From: Bacteroidales bacterium UBA5833
GTDB lineage: Bacteria; Bacteroidota; Bacteroidia; Bacteroidales; Lentimicrobiaceae
Direction of reading: 5' to 3'
Assembly (NCBI GenBank): GCA_002433025.1
Contig: DJGZ01000058.1
Location: 1 to 47,657, forward strand
Length of the DNA stretch: 47,657 bases
Part shown: one piece after another, positions 35,811 to 44,667 of the stretch
Position numbering within the stretch: the stretch's first letter is position 1
Layout of the letters: each line of letters begins with the position of its first letter
Position numbers and translations under genes: made by a program
Notes under the pieces: generated by a model
Told to the model about the DNA's origin: nothing
What the model saw: only the letters and a program-made list of their open reading frames with translations
The model's database searches: none

Positions 35811-36872
35811 TTATTTTTCCGTCTCCTGTTTACTCAACTGAAGCGGGTTTGCTGTAATTTCTTTGTATTGACGGCGGTTATTGTAAATGTCGGCTGCCAG
35901 ATAAAGTGCAGCCCTGAAGGAATCGGGGGAAGCCATGTCCTTCCCGGCGATTTCATAGGCAGTTCCATGGGCAGGTGAAGTACGAACGACGGGCAGCCCT
36001 GCCGTAAAGTTCACGCCCGAGTCGAACGAAAGGGTTTTAAAAGGCAGCATGCCCTGGTCATGGTACATGGCAAGAATGCCATCAAACTGGGTGTAATTTG
36101 AAGAGCCAAAAAATCCGTCGGCCGGGAATGGCCCGAAAACCATCATGCCCGAACCGAAAGCTTTCTGAATGGCCGGTGTGATCACATTCGTTTCTTCAGA
36201 ACCTAACAGACCATTGTCGCCGGCATGCGGATTAATACCCAGCAGGGCGATACGCGGGCTCTGTATTGCAAAATCCTGTACCAGCGACTGATGTAATATC
36301 CTGATTTTACGCAGCAGCAACTCTTCGGTTATTTGACCGGCTACTTCGCGCAGGGGGATATGACCGGTGACAACACCGATTCTGAGTTTATTGCTTACCA
36401 TCAGCATCAGATAATCCGTGGCGCCGAATTTATTGGCCAGATATTCTGTGTGGCCGGGGAAATGAAAATCCTTTGACTGAATATTCTGCTTGTTGATGGG
36501 GGCGGTGACCAAGACATCGATCAGCCCTTTCTTCAGGTCTTCGGTGGCGTTTTCAAGGGCCAGCAGGGCCAGTTCGCCGGCTATCTGCGTGGATTTGCCC
36601 ATTTCAATTTTAACCTCCTGGTCGTGAATATTGACGATATTGGCCCGCTTGGGATTTGACATATCGGCTTTTTTGATCAGGTTGAAACTGAAATCGCTTA
36701 CATTTAGCATCTTACGATGATAGGAAGCGATTTTTGAAGACCCGTAAACAACAGGGGTGATGAGTTCAAATATCCTGTTATCAACAAATGATTTTATGAT
36801 GATCTCGTAACTGATGCTGTTGATATCGCCATGGGTAATCCCCACAACGGGTCTTTTATCGTTTTCCGACAT
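35811..36872 (-). CDS. pdxA: 4-hydroxythreonine-4-phosphate dehydrogenase
   Basis: PdxA oxidises 4-phosphohydroxy-L-threonine, and the product is condensed by PdxJ to pyridoxine phosphate, the precursor of PLP. The protein has 353 residues, slightly longer than the usual 330. The metal-binding histidines are His141 in FPGHTEYL, His216 in NPHAGDNG and His271 in MYHDQGMLPFK. The N-terminal block reads GITHGDINSISYEI instead of the more usual GITMGDPAGIGPEI, a variant I associate with Bacteroidetes. The gene has a perfect -7 box upstream. It leads into murF-alr, whose racemase half needs PLP. Confidence 0.95.
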   Translation of the reverse strand: MSENDKRPVVGITHGDINSISYEIIIKSFVDNRIFELITPVVYGSSKIASYHRKMLNVSDFSFNLIKKADMSNPKRANIVNIHDQEVKIEMGKSTQIAGELALLALENATEDLKKGLIDVLVTAPINKQNIQSKDFHFPGHTEYLANKFGATDYLMLMVSNKLRIGVVTGHIPLREVAGQITEELLLRKIRILHQSLVQDFAIQSPRIALLGINPHAGDNGLLGSEETNVITPAIQKAFGSGMMVFGPFPADGFFGSSNYTQFDGILAMYHDQGMLPFKTLSFDSGVNFTAGLPVVRTSPAHGTAYEIAGKDMASPDSFRAALYLAADIYNNRRQYKEITANPLQLSKQETEK

Positions 36873-36901
36873 TTTTTGGATTGTTTGTCAATAATTATCC
36901 G

Positions 36902-36909
36902 CAAAGATA
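36902..36909 (-). promoter_or_regulatory. -7 box of the pdxA promoter
   Basis: On the minus strand this reads TATCTTTG, a perfect TAnnTTTG, about 30 bases before the pdxA ATG. A small palindrome, GTGATGCGTCAC (36931-36942), lies upstream of it in the divergent intergenic region and could be an operator; that is a guess. Confidence 0.5.
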
Positions 36910-36977
36910 AGATTTTGCTAATTTAGCAGTGTGATGCGTCACAGTTAATTCGTTGACCGGACCATAACTTTTCGGAC

Positions 36978-37820
36978 ATGATAAACAGTATTGTTTTGCA
37001 GCGTTTGAAGGAGCGGGAGAAGGAGCTGAACACCCTTTACCGGCTGGGCAGCCTGTTGTCGGATCCTGAGCTGGATCCCGGCGCCATCTTCAGTGAACTG
37101 ATCAGGTTCATACCACTCGGGTTTCAGTATACAACCATCTGTGAATCAAAAATCACATTTGAAGGGAAAAGCTGGGAAAGTGACGATTACCGGGAGACGC
37201 CCTGGCAGTTGGCTTCTGAAATCGTGGTTGATAACAATACTTCCGGTGAAATCAGGATTGCCTATACCCAGTTGATTGAAATGCAACACGGAAGCCAGTT
37301 TCTGCCCGAGGAACAGAAGCTGCTGAATACGATCGCCGAAAGGATAGGGGACTATTTTTTTCAGCAGCGGCTGAAAAATTCGCTCAGGCTGCTTGAGACC
37401 GGCAATGAGAATGGCAATGGGAATGGCAAGGTCTTGCTGAAAACTGATCCTGACCAGCACTGGAAATGGCGCTTCAGGATGGCTGAACGCATCAGTGATC
37501 TGATGGATATGCAACGTTTCGGGGTGAAGGCCATTTACCTGATAGGCAGTACAAAAAATGCCACAGCAGGCCCGGCCAGCGATATTGACCTGCTTGTTTA
37601 TCATCAATCTGATGAACAGCAACTCAATTGCCTGAGATCATGGCTCGACGGATGGAGCTTATGCCTGTCGGAAGAGAACCTGCATCTAACCGGTTATCAG
37701 ACCAGCGGATTGATTGACCTCCATCTGATTACCGATGAAGATATCAGTAAAGGCAGTAGTTTTGCCGTGATGATCGGGGCAGTAAATGATCCTGCAAGGC
37801 TGTTGCGCAAGGCGGATTAA
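36978..37820 (+). CDS. GAF-like domain fused to a minimal nucleotidyltransferase
   Basis: This protein has 280 residues. Residues 1 to about 130 start with a coiled-coil LKEREKELNTLYRLGSLL and match the GAF-like sensor segment seen in some Bacteroidetes kinases and PEP-synthase-like proteins (FEGKSW..., YRETPWQLAS, LLNTIAERIGDYF). A Gly-Asn linker lies at about 142-150. Residues 165-280 form a Pol-beta-type nucleotidyltransferase: Gly190-Ser191, ten residues, then Asp202-x-Asp204, with a likely third carboxylate at Asp247 in LIDLHL. All three metal-binding acids are present, so an active NMP transferase is plausible. The target is unknown. A metallophosphoesterase gene follows 20 bases later. 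Confidence 0.8.
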   Translation: MINSIVLQRLKEREKELNTLYRLGSLLSDPELDPGAIFSELIRFIPLGFQYTTICESKITFEGKSWESDDYRETPWQLASEIVVDNNTSGEIRIAYTQLIEMQHGSQFLPEEQKLLNTIAERIGDYFFQQRLKNSLRLLETGNENGNGNGKVLLKTDPDQHWKWRFRMAERISDLMDMQRFGVKAIYLIGSTKNATAGPASDIDLLVYHQSDEQQLNCLRSWLDGWSLCLSEENLHLTGYQTSGLIDLHLITDEDISKGSSFAVMIGAVNDPARLLRKAD

Positions 37821-37840
37821 TCTTAACCCTAAGACTGCCT

Positions 37841-38707
37841 ATGACTACCTGCTACTTTGTCAGTGACCTCCATGGGAATTTGCGGAAATATGAACTGCTT
37901 TTCGCTGAGGTCCTCCGGAATAAACCTTCTTTTTTATTTATCGGCGGGGATTTGCTACCGCACATTCACCGTTCAGTAAGGCAAAGCGGCAAGTTGGTGC
38001 CGGATTTTGCGCGTGATTTCATTATTCCGGGCTTTAAAAATTTGAGCCGGCAGTTGGGATGCAATTATCCTGAGGTTTTCATCATTTTGGGCAATGATGA
38101 TCACAGAGTAGAGGAACAGGCTTTTCTGGAAGGTGAATCGCTGGAATTATGGAAGTACCTTAACAGGCAGAAGTTCAGGTTTGGGCCTTACACGATTTAC
38201 GGATATCCTTTCGTGCCGCCAACCCCCTTTCTGCTGAAAGACTGGGAAAAATACGACGTTTCGCGGTTTACCGATCCCGGTTGCATTCCCCCCGCCGAAG
38301 GATACCGGACCGTAGATCCTGATTATGATACTGAGTACGATACCATCGAAAAGGACCTGAATGAACTTACCGTTAACGATGATATGGATAAAGCCATTTT
38401 TCTGTTCCACTCCCCGCCTTATCAGACCCATTTTGACAGGGCAGCCCTTGACGGACAAATGATTGAACATGTTCCGCTTGACCTGCACGTTGGAAGCATA
38501 GCCATTAAACGGTTTATCGAAGCGCGGCAGCCTTATATCACCCTTCACGGGCATATTCACGAGTCAGCAGCGATTACCGGCCACTGGGAACAGAAGTTCG
38601 GGCGCACCTGTGCTTTTACAGCGGCACACGACGGTCCGGAACTTGCGTTGGTAAGGTTTGAAATTGATAATCCCGGTAATTCTGAGCGAAAATTGCTCAT
38701 GCCCTGA
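37841..38707 (+). CDS. Calcineurin-like metallophosphoesterase
   Basis: This 288-residue protein contains the full set of dimetal phosphoesterase motifs: DLHGN at 9-13, GGDLLPH at 35-41, GNDDH at 84-88, FHSPPY in the middle, and the GHIH pair near the C-terminus. There is no signal peptide, so it acts in the cytoplasm. The substrate could be a cyclic nucleotide, a phosphodiester or a modified protein. It is 20 bases behind the GAF-nucleotidyltransferase gene on the same strand, which suggests an opposing pair: one adds a nucleotide, the other removes it. That pairing is an inference. Confidence 0.9.
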   Translation: MTTCYFVSDLHGNLRKYELLFAEVLRNKPSFLFIGGDLLPHIHRSVRQSGKLVPDFARDFIIPGFKNLSRQLGCNYPEVFIILGNDDHRVEEQAFLEGESLELWKYLNRQKFRFGPYTIYGYPFVPPTPFLLKDWEKYDVSRFTDPGCIPPAEGYRTVDPDYDTEYDTIEKDLNELTVNDDMDKAIFLFHSPPYQTHFDRAALDGQMIEHVPLDLHVGSIAIKRFIEARQPYITLHGHIHESAAITGHWEQKFGRTCAFTAAHDGPELALVRFEIDNPGNSERKLLMP

Positions 38708-38751
38708 TCTGAACCTGTAATCCTATCTACTGAACTGTTAATACCTCGACT

Positions 38752-40296
38752 ATGAAAAGAATTTCATTACTTGCTCCTGTATTGCTGGCATTAGTCTTTT
38801 GTGGCCATATAAGGGCACAGCACCCTGCTGTGATCGACCGGATTATCGCTGAGGGTAAAACAAATAACCAGACCATGCAGCACCTGGATATCTTGTGTAA
38901 CCGATTCGGCGGCCGGCTTGTGGGCTCTGATGCCTATGAAAATGCTGCGGAATGGGCTGCTTCCAGATTCAGGGAATGGGGGATGCAGGTGGAAATGGAT
39001 GAGGCCGGAAGCGTACCGGTGGGTTTCAACCGTGGCCCATGGTTTGGGCGGATGATGGGTGAGCAGTCCATGACACTCCATTTTGTAACTCCGTCATATA
39101 CTTCCGGCACAAAAGGTGTTCAGACCGGTCATGTGCTGCCGGAGCCCAAAACCCGTGAGGAGTTTGAGCGGATGAAGGGAGCCCTCAGGGGCGCCTGGGT
39201 ACTGATAACCGGCGTAAGCAATGGCTTCCCGATCGATTACTCGGCAGCGGCTGATGCCCGTCGCGACAGTATTATTCAGGAAAATGTGGAGATCAGAAAA
39301 CAGATTCGTGAAATATCAAGGGAGAATGAGAAATCGGAAAACAAACAACAACTTCCCGAACTGAAAGATGAACCGGCGCTCTTTTACAGGGAGATGCGCG
39401 AAGCCGGTATTCTCGGGATCATACAGTCGGCCCCGGTACCCCTGGTTGCCCTTTACGACCGAAAGAACATCAACAATATGACATTTGAGCGTCTGCCTTC
39501 CGTGCCTGATATTAAGCTTGATGAGCATCAGTTTGCCATAATAGAGCAGATGGTTAAAGAGCGGAGAGCGGTGTTGCTTGAGTTTGATATCCGCAACCAC
39601 TTTAAACCGGGCCCGGTAAAGTTCCATAATGTGATCGGAATCATTCCCGGAACACAGTATCCTGAGGAGTATGTAATCATGGGTGGTCATCTTGACGCTT
39701 ATGATGTGGCTACCGGTGGTGTTGATGACGGATCGGGCGTTTCACCAACGATGGAAGCGGCCCGGCTGATTATGAAAGCCGGGGGAAAGCCGAAGCGTAC
39801 CATACTTGTTTGCCTTTGGGCAGGCGAGGAATTCGGATTGCTTGGGTCGCAAAGCTGGGTAAACCGGAATAAGGAGAAACTGCCGTATATCTCAAACATG
39901 TTTAATCGCGACTCAGGGCCACTGGCACCGGTAAGTATCAGTGTTTCCGAAGCGATGTGGGCAGAAATGGAAAAGGTTTGCGCTCCTGTTAAGGATATCA
40001 ACCCTGATTTTCCTTTTGAGATGAAAAAGCGGGAACCTTCGGCACGTCCGCTGAAGCCATGGGGAACCGACAGCGGGCCGCTTGCCGTTGAAGGGGTGCC
40101 GGTGATGAGTTTCGGGCTGGAGGATGTGAAGGGGTATAACTTTAGTTACCGGGAGATCTGGCACACCGAAAGGGATACCTACAATAAAAGTATTCCTGAA
40201 TATCAGGAGCATGCAGCGGTAGTTACAGCGGTGGTTGTTTATGGCATCGCCGGCCTGAAACGCCTGTTGCCGCGCGAAGGATATTTCATGGAGTAG
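38752..40296 (+). CDS. M28 family metallopeptidase, secreted
   Basis: This 514-residue zinc aminopeptidase or carboxypeptidase has a signal peptide (about 1-22, ending HIRA) and probably acts in the periplasm. The M28 zinc ligands are His313 in GGHLDAYD, Asp326 or Asp325 in GGVDDGSG, Glu360 (with general base Glu359) in WAGEEFGLLGS, Asp387 in NRDSG and His471 in IWHTERD. An inserted region of about 100-290 resembles a protease-associated (PA) domain. The set is complete, so activity is expected. The gene is 44 bases behind the phosphoesterase but probably independent. It converges on waaA. Confidence 0.94.
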   Translation: MKRISLLAPVLLALVFCGHIRAQHPAVIDRIIAEGKTNNQTMQHLDILCNRFGGRLVGSDAYENAAEWAASRFREWGMQVEMDEAGSVPVGFNRGPWFGRMMGEQSMTLHFVTPSYTSGTKGVQTGHVLPEPKTREEFERMKGALRGAWVLITGVSNGFPIDYSAAADARRDSIIQENVEIRKQIREISRENEKSENKQQLPELKDEPALFYREMREAGILGIIQSAPVPLVALYDRKNINNMTFERLPSVPDIKLDEHQFAIIEQMVKERRAVLLEFDIRNHFKPGPVKFHNVIGIIPGTQYPEEYVIMGGHLDAYDVATGGVDDGSGVSPTMEAARLIMKAGGKPKRTILVCLWAGEEFGLLGSQSWVNRNKEKLPYISNMFNRDSGPLAPVSISVSEAMWAEMEKVCAPVKDINPDFPFEMKKREPSARPLKPWGTDSGPLAVEGVPVMSFGLEDVKGYNFSYREIWHTERDTYNKSIPEYQEHAAVVTAVVVYGIAGLKRLLPREGYFME

Positions 40297-40302
40297 TGGG
40301 GT

Positions 40303-40337
40303 AGCCGGCGGTTCAGATTGTCGTCCCGGCTGGTTTT
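40303..40337. terminator. Possible terminator between convergent genes
   Basis: AGCCGG (40303-40308) pairs with CCGGCT (40326-40331) around a 17-base loop, followed by GGTTTTC. The loop is long, so this is only a moderate candidate. Confidence 0.4.
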
Positions 40338-40344
40338 CAGGTAT

Positions 40345-41622
40345 TCAGGACTGGTGCAGGCCGTGGTTGCTGATGTGTTTCCGGAGTTCATCCATGATTG
40401 TACGGGTGGCCCCTGTCCTTTCCGTTACATAGGATCCGGCTTTGTGCGCAGCGGTTTCCAGCGCATGCTGATCTGTAAGCAGCTGAATGACTTTGTCGCA
40501 GAACTCTGTTGCCAGGCTCACCGGGAATGCTGTGCCCTCAGCAGCCATTTCACGTGCCTCCCTGAACCGGTGGTAATTCGGCCCGAAGAATACAGGATTT
40601 CCATAAGCAGCGGCTTCAAGTATGTTATGGATTCCGGCACCGAATCCACCGCCGATGTATGCAATACTTGCAAACCTGTACAATTGTGAAAGGATGCCGA
40701 TGGAATCTATAATAAGGAACTGCTTGTTTTCAAGATTGGTTCCCGGAGCCTGACTGTAGAAAACAGCCTTATTGCCCAACTTCTGTGACAATTCTCTAAG
40801 CCGGCCCTGATTGGTTTCGTGGGGTGCAATAATAAATTTAACGTTCCCGCCGGTTTTCTTGCTGAGTGCTTCGATCAGCTCATCATCGGGAGGCCAGGTG
40901 CTCCCGGCTACAACCACGTGTTGTCCTGCAACAAACTTATCGATCAGCGGGAAGGGCTTCTGCTGCTCTTTGATGGCAGCTACCCTGTCGAACCGGGTAT
41001 CTCCGCTGATTACGATGTTGCTGACATCAACCATCCGGAGCAATTCAGCCGATTCTTCATCCTGTACAAAAATCATATTGATTTTCCTCAGATGGGTGCG
41101 GAACCAGCCACCGTACCATTTGAAAAAATGTTGGTTGGGCCTGAATATGGCGGAAACAGTAAATACCGGAACGTGATTGAGGAAGAGTTCGTTCAGATAA
41201 TTAAACCAGAATTCATATTTGACAAAGACAGCAACTGATGGCCGTGTAATTTTTATAAAACGCCGGGCATTCCGCCTTGTATCAATGGGGAGATAGAATA
41301 CATGGTCAATATAGTCATAATTCTGGTGATGGTTATAGCCCGATGGGGAGAAAAATGTCAGTAGGATGGTATAGGAAGGGTATTCTCTTCTGAAAGCTTC
41401 AATTACAGGTTTCCCCTGCTCAAATTCGCCCAGTGACGCACAATGGAACCATATCACAGGAGCCGGGTTTTCTGAATTATAATGAGAGGTAAAAACTTCC
41501 CCGAGCTTGTCGAAGAGCGATTTCCGGCCATAATGCCACGATCTGGCTTTGGGGCTGAAAATGCCGGCCAGTCGCAGGAACAGGTAATAAAGTGCAATGG
41601 AGGTGCTGTAGAGAAGCCTCAT
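40345..41622 (-). CDS. waaA: Kdo transferase (3-deoxy-D-manno-octulosonate transferase)
   Basis: WaaA (KdtA) adds Kdo from CMP-Kdo to the lipid A precursor on the inner face of the membrane. The 425-residue protein starts with a membrane-anchoring segment (about 6-22). The catalytic Glu66 lies in HCASLGEFEQG. FVKYEFWFNYL, VSAIFRPNQHFFKWYG, QDEESAELL, VVAGSTWPPDDE and YIGGGFGAGIHNILEAA are conserved GT30 blocks. It is 47 bases downstream of the outer-membrane barrel gene on the same strand. Whether it adds one or two Kdo residues cannot be read here. Confidence 0.96.
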   Translation of the reverse strand: MRLLYSTSIALYYLFLRLAGIFSPKARSWHYGRKSLFDKLGEVFTSHYNSENPAPVIWFHCASLGEFEQGKPVIEAFRREYPSYTILLTFFSPSGYNHHQNYDYIDHVFYLPIDTRRNARRFIKITRPSVAVFVKYEFWFNYLNELFLNHVPVFTVSAIFRPNQHFFKWYGGWFRTHLRKINMIFVQDEESAELLRMVDVSNIVISGDTRFDRVAAIKEQQKPFPLIDKFVAGQHVVVAGSTWPPDDELIEALSKKTGGNVKFIIAPHETNQGRLRELSQKLGNKAVFYSQAPGTNLENKQFLIIDSIGILSQLYRFASIAYIGGGFGAGIHNILEAAAYGNPVFFGPNYHRFREAREMAAEGTAFPVSLATEFCDKVIQLLTDQHALETAAHKAGSYVTERTGATRTIMDELRKHISNHGLHQS

Positions 41623-41669
41623 GACCCGGATGTGTTGATGAATATTTCTTTCACAGCAGGTTATAAATT

Positions 41670-42428
41670 TTAATAATAATAGAATTCTTTCGGTGCCCTC
41701 CGGTAAACAGGAATGAACCAGCCGAACCTGATACCGGCAAAGGTATCAATAAAACTACCTTCATGGTACTTTCTTTCCGCAAAACTATAAGGTCTCACCC
41801 AGGTGGTTTTTGCTACTGAAAAATCCAGGCCTGTGTAGAAATTGACCTTGTTGTTGTTGCCCAGGTAAAGATAGCCCAGAAAGATATTGGAAACAAACCC
41901 GTTTTTGAGTTCATCATAACCTTTTACATAATCACCGGTAATCTGCGGTGCGGTTTTGTCCCGGTGTTCGATGTAAATTTTATGCTGAAGATATCCTCCG
42001 GCCAGCGTCAGCAGTATGCCGGAGTTGCGGTTTGGCCCCCAGGCAGGTATCACTTTTCCTGCTCTGGCCATCGCGTTAAATCCGCGCATGTAGAAATGAA
42101 AATCGGCGTATGTGCCTTCCAGGTCAATAATATTGCCATCAGAGGTGGCAATGCTTTGCAGGATGTTCTCACTGTTTTTTACAACCCCGCCAAAGATAAA
42201 GTTGCTTTCAATTCCAAATATCCAGTTAGTCCTGGTTTTGAACATATAGCCGGGGCCTACCTGGGCAAACTGACCGAACCTTCCGGCAAGATCATTGCCC
42301 GGCAGTTGCAGCGACAAACTGCCGTGAATAAGATGTGTGAATATGGCAGAATCGCTGATGCTTTTTTGCGCAAACAGATTGGGCGTTGCCAGTAAAATGA
42401 GAAGGATCAGTTTAAATGAGTGTTTCAT
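41670..42428 (-). CDS. Predicted outer-membrane beta-barrel protein
   Basis: This 252-residue protein has a signal peptide (1-20, ending LFAQ). The mature part alternates aromatic and glycine residues in a barrel-like manner (GPGYMFKTRTNWIFGIESNFIFGG, NIFLGYLYLGNNNKVNFYTGLDF). Function is unknown; similar barrels are common in Bacteroidetes. The gene precedes waaA by 47 bases on the same strand and is probably co-transcribed. Confidence 0.8.
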   Translation of the reverse strand: MKHSFKLILLILLATPNLFAQKSISDSAIFTHLIHGSLSLQLPGNDLAGRFGQFAQVGPGYMFKTRTNWIFGIESNFIFGGVVKNSENILQSIATSDGNIIDLEGTYADFHFYMRGFNAMARAGKVIPAWGPNRNSGILLTLAGGYLQHKIYIEHRDKTAPQITGDYVKGYDELKNGFVSNIFLGYLYLGNNNKVNFYTGLDFSVAKTTWVRPYSFAERKYHEGSFIDTFAGIRFGWFIPVYRRAPKEFYYY

Positions 42429-42442
42429 TTACGGAGTTTTTT

Positions 42443-42658
42443 TCAATATTCGGATAGGTGTACAATCTTTTGCAGCGCACAGTCAAAATCCGGTCTGTCG
42501 TTATTATGAGCACCTGAACAACCTGCCGGAAGGGCGGCGTTTTGCCATGCAAGTATAGATGCTTCTTCCTGATACAACTCCCGGAGTTGATTTTTCAGCT
42601 CAGTCAGCCTGAGTAAAACATTATGGCAAAGATATGAAATTGAATTATCGGAAGGCAT
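42443..42658 (-). CDS. Possible small protein of unknown function
   Basis: A 71-codon frame lies 14 bases upstream of the barrel gene on the same strand. The N-terminal half looks helical and coiled (LLRLTELKNQLRELYQEEAS), which argues for a real peptide, but no family is recognised. Against it, a perfect minus-strand -7 box lies inside its first codons. If that box is used, the frame would not be fully transcribed from it. Confidence 0.35.
   Translation of the reverse strand: MPSDNSISYLCHNVLLRLTELKNQLRELYQEEASILAWQNAALPAGCSGAHNNDRPDFDCALQKIVHLSEY
42627..42634 (-). promoter_or_regulatory. -7 box upstream of the barrel-waaA genes
   Basis: The minus strand reads TATCTTTG, a perfect TAnnTTTG, about 200 bases before the barrel protein start. 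No -33 TTG at the right distance is seen. Confidence 0.4.
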
Positions 42659-42742
42659 TCCTTTTAAGCGGTTACCGTTAAGTATTTATAAAAAACTCAT
42701 GTTTGTTTGCGGCATATTTTTCTATGAACAGCCGAGTTATTG

Positions 42743-42750
42743 TATCTTTG
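42743..42750 (+). promoter_or_regulatory. -7 box of the aminotransferase promoter
   Basis: TATCTTTG matches TAnnTTTG perfectly. It begins three bases after the upstream in-frame ATG at 42740 and about 65 bases before the ATG at 42815, so it supports the later start. Confidence 0.5.
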
Positions 42751-42814
42751 CCGCGCACAGAATTTGACAGGTATTTGCCTGGCAAATAACACAACCTCAC
42801 TAAATCTGCAGCCG

Positions 42815-43945
42815 ATGAACAAGATTGCCATGGTTGACCTTAAGCGTCAGTATGAAAAAATCAAACCTGAGATAGATCAGGCCATCAGTGAAGTCATTAA
42901 TTCTACTGCCTTTATTAACGGGCCGGCAGTAAAAGCTTTTCAGGAAAACCTGGAGAAATACCTTGATGTGAAGCATGTTATCCCGTGCGCAAACGGAACA
43001 GATGCGTTGCAGGTTGCCATGATGGCTCTGGGGATCAAGCCCGGCGATGAAGTGATCACAACCAACTTTACATTTATTGCAACAGCCGAAGTGATTGCCC
43101 TGCTCGGTTTTACGCCTGTGGTTGTGGATGTTGATCCTGATACATTTAACATTGATCCTGAAGCCGTTCGCCGTGCCATCACCCCTAAAACAAAGGCAGT
43201 GGTTCCGGTCCACCTTTTCGGGCAGTGCGCCGATATGGAAGCCATGCTTGAGATCGCGAAGGAACATAATCTGTATGTAATTGAAGATGCCTGTCAGGCC
43301 ATCGGTGCTGACTATATTTTTGCCGATGGCAGCCGTAAAAAGGCAGGGACAATAGGCCATGTGGGTTGTACTTCATTTTTCCCGAGCAAAAACCTTGGCT
43401 GCTACGGAGATGGAGGCGCGATTTTTACCAACGACGATGAACTTGCCAGGCAACTGCGGGTGGTGGTAAATCATGGAATGACAGTAAGGTACTATCATGA
43501 TTATGTAGGTGTTAACAGCCGGCTCGACAGCATACAGGCCGCTGTGCTGAAGGTGAAACTGGCCAGGCTGGATGAGTATGCCGCCGCCCGCAACCGCGCG
43601 GCATCCTTTTATGACAAGGCCTTTGGCGATCACCCGAAGCTGAAGATCCCTGCCAGGTTTGAACGCTCAACCCATGTATTTCATCAATATACGCTGGTCA
43701 CAGATGGTATCGACAGGGCTGCCCTGATCGATTTTCTGGCTAAGCGCGATATTCCTGCCATGATTTATTATCCGGTTCCGCTTCACATGCAGAAAGCATA
43801 TATTGATCCCCGGTATCGTGAAGGTGACTTTCCGGTTACTGAACACCTTTGCCAAACAGTGGTTTCGCTTCCCATGCACACTGAACTGGATGAAGATCAA
43901 CTGAATTACATTACAGGTTCGGTGCTGGAGTTCGTTAATCAATAG
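42815..43945 (+). CDS. DegT/DnrJ/EryC1/StrS-family sugar aminotransferase (WbpE-like)
   Basis: This 376-residue PLP enzyme converts a keto sugar nucleotide into the amino form. The PLP lysine is Lys192 in FFPSKNLGCYGDGG. Asp158 in IEDACQAIGA and the N-terminal MVDLKRQYEKIK are typical. Its closest functional match in context is WbpE/WlbC, which aminates UDP-3-keto-GlcNAcA, because a WbpD-type acetyltransferase follows. The start at 42815 gives the family's normal N-terminus; a longer frame from 42740 overlaps the promoter box. A terminator follows, and the next gene has its own promoter. Confidence 0.92.
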   Translation: MNKIAMVDLKRQYEKIKPEIDQAISEVINSTAFINGPAVKAFQENLEKYLDVKHVIPCANGTDALQVAMMALGIKPGDEVITTNFTFIATAEVIALLGFTPVVVDVDPDTFNIDPEAVRRAITPKTKAVVPVHLFGQCADMEAMLEIAKEHNLYVIEDACQAIGADYIFADGSRKKAGTIGHVGCTSFFPSKNLGCYGDGGAIFTNDDELARQLRVVVNHGMTVRYYHDYVGVNSRLDSIQAAVLKVKLARLDEYAAARNRAASFYDKAFGDHPKLKIPARFERSTHVFHQYTLVTDGIDRAALIDFLAKRDIPAMIYYPVPLHMQKAYIDPRYREGDFPVTEHLCQTVVSLPMHTELDEDQLNYITGSVLEFVNQ

Positions 43946-43968
43946 CGCTGAATCCTGGTAAATGCACA

Positions 43969-43997
43969 GGCCGGTTTTTCCCCGGCCGTTTTTGTTA
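43969..43997 (+). terminator. Intrinsic terminator after the aminotransferase gene
   Basis: GGCCGG (43969-43974) pairs with CCGGCC (43982-43987) around a T/C-rich loop and is followed by GTTTTTG. Confidence 0.7.
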
Positions 43998-44020
43998 TTT
44001 AATCACAGAATAAGTAAATT

Positions 44021-44028
44021 TACATTTG
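44021..44028 (+). promoter_or_regulatory. -7 box of the wbpD-galE-rfbB operon
   Basis: TACATTTG is a perfect TAnnTTTG, 45 bases before the acetyltransferase ATG. A TTG at 43992-43994 is 26 bases upstream, longer than the usual spacing. Confidence 0.45.
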
Positions 44029-44073
44029 CATATTGCCAGCCCTGTGATGGCAATGGTATAAAACCGGCTTATT

Positions 44074-44658
44074 ATGGAAAATGATTTTTTTGTACACGAA
44101 ACAGCCGTGGTCGACAAAGGCTGCATAATCGGAAAAGGAACCAGGATCTGGCATTTCTCGCACCTGATGACAGGCTGCAGGTTGGGTGAAAACTGCAACC
44201 TTGGACAGAATGTTGTGGTATCGCCGGACGTTGTGCTCGGAAATAATGTCAAGGTGCAGAACAATGTCTCCATTTATACCGGCGTTATTTGTAAAGATGA
44301 TGTTTTTCTTGGTCCTTCCATGGTTTTTACCAATATTGTAAATCCCCGGAGTGCAGTGGTCAGAAAGGGTCAGTATGCGGTAACAACGGTTCACAAGGGG
44401 GCGTCCATCGGGGCAAATGCCACTATTGTCTGCGGGCATGATATAGGCGAGTACGCATTTATCGGGGCCGGTGCTGTGGTGACGCGGTCGGTTCCTGCCT
44501 ATGCACTGGTAGTAGGGAATCCTGCCCGGCAGATCGGATGGATGAGTGAATACGGGCACCGGCTTAATTTTAATGCAGACGGAATCGCCATTTGTCCGGA
44601 AAGCGGCGAGAAGTACCGGCTCGAAAGCAATAAAGTCACTAAATTGCAGGAAAATTAA
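44074..44658 (+). CDS. wbpD: WbpD-type UDP-amino-sugar N-acetyltransferase
   Basis: This is a 194-residue left-handed beta-helix acetyltransferase. In the WbpD/WlbB pathway it acetylates the 3-amino group of UDP-GlcNAc(3NH2)A using acetyl-CoA. The hexapeptide repeats run through most of the chain (CIIGKGTRIW, CRLGENCNLGQNV, VVLGNNVKVQNNV). The family blocks VFTNIVNPRSAVVRKG and GAVVTRSVPAYALVVGNPARQIGW are present. The start gives the normal VHETAVVD beginning. The genes for WbpA, WbpB and WbpI are not in the window, so the full pathway must be elsewhere or the specificity differs. galE begins 9 bases later. Confidence 0.9.
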   Translation: MENDFFVHETAVVDKGCIIGKGTRIWHFSHLMTGCRLGENCNLGQNVVVSPDVVLGNNVKVQNNVSIYTGVICKDDVFLGPSMVFTNIVNPRSAVVRKGQYAVTTVHKGASIGANATIVCGHDIGEYAFIGAGAVVTRSVPAYALVVGNPARQIGWMSEYGHRLNFNADGIAICPESGEKYRLESNKVTKLQEN

Positions 44659-44667
44659 TATTCAGGC

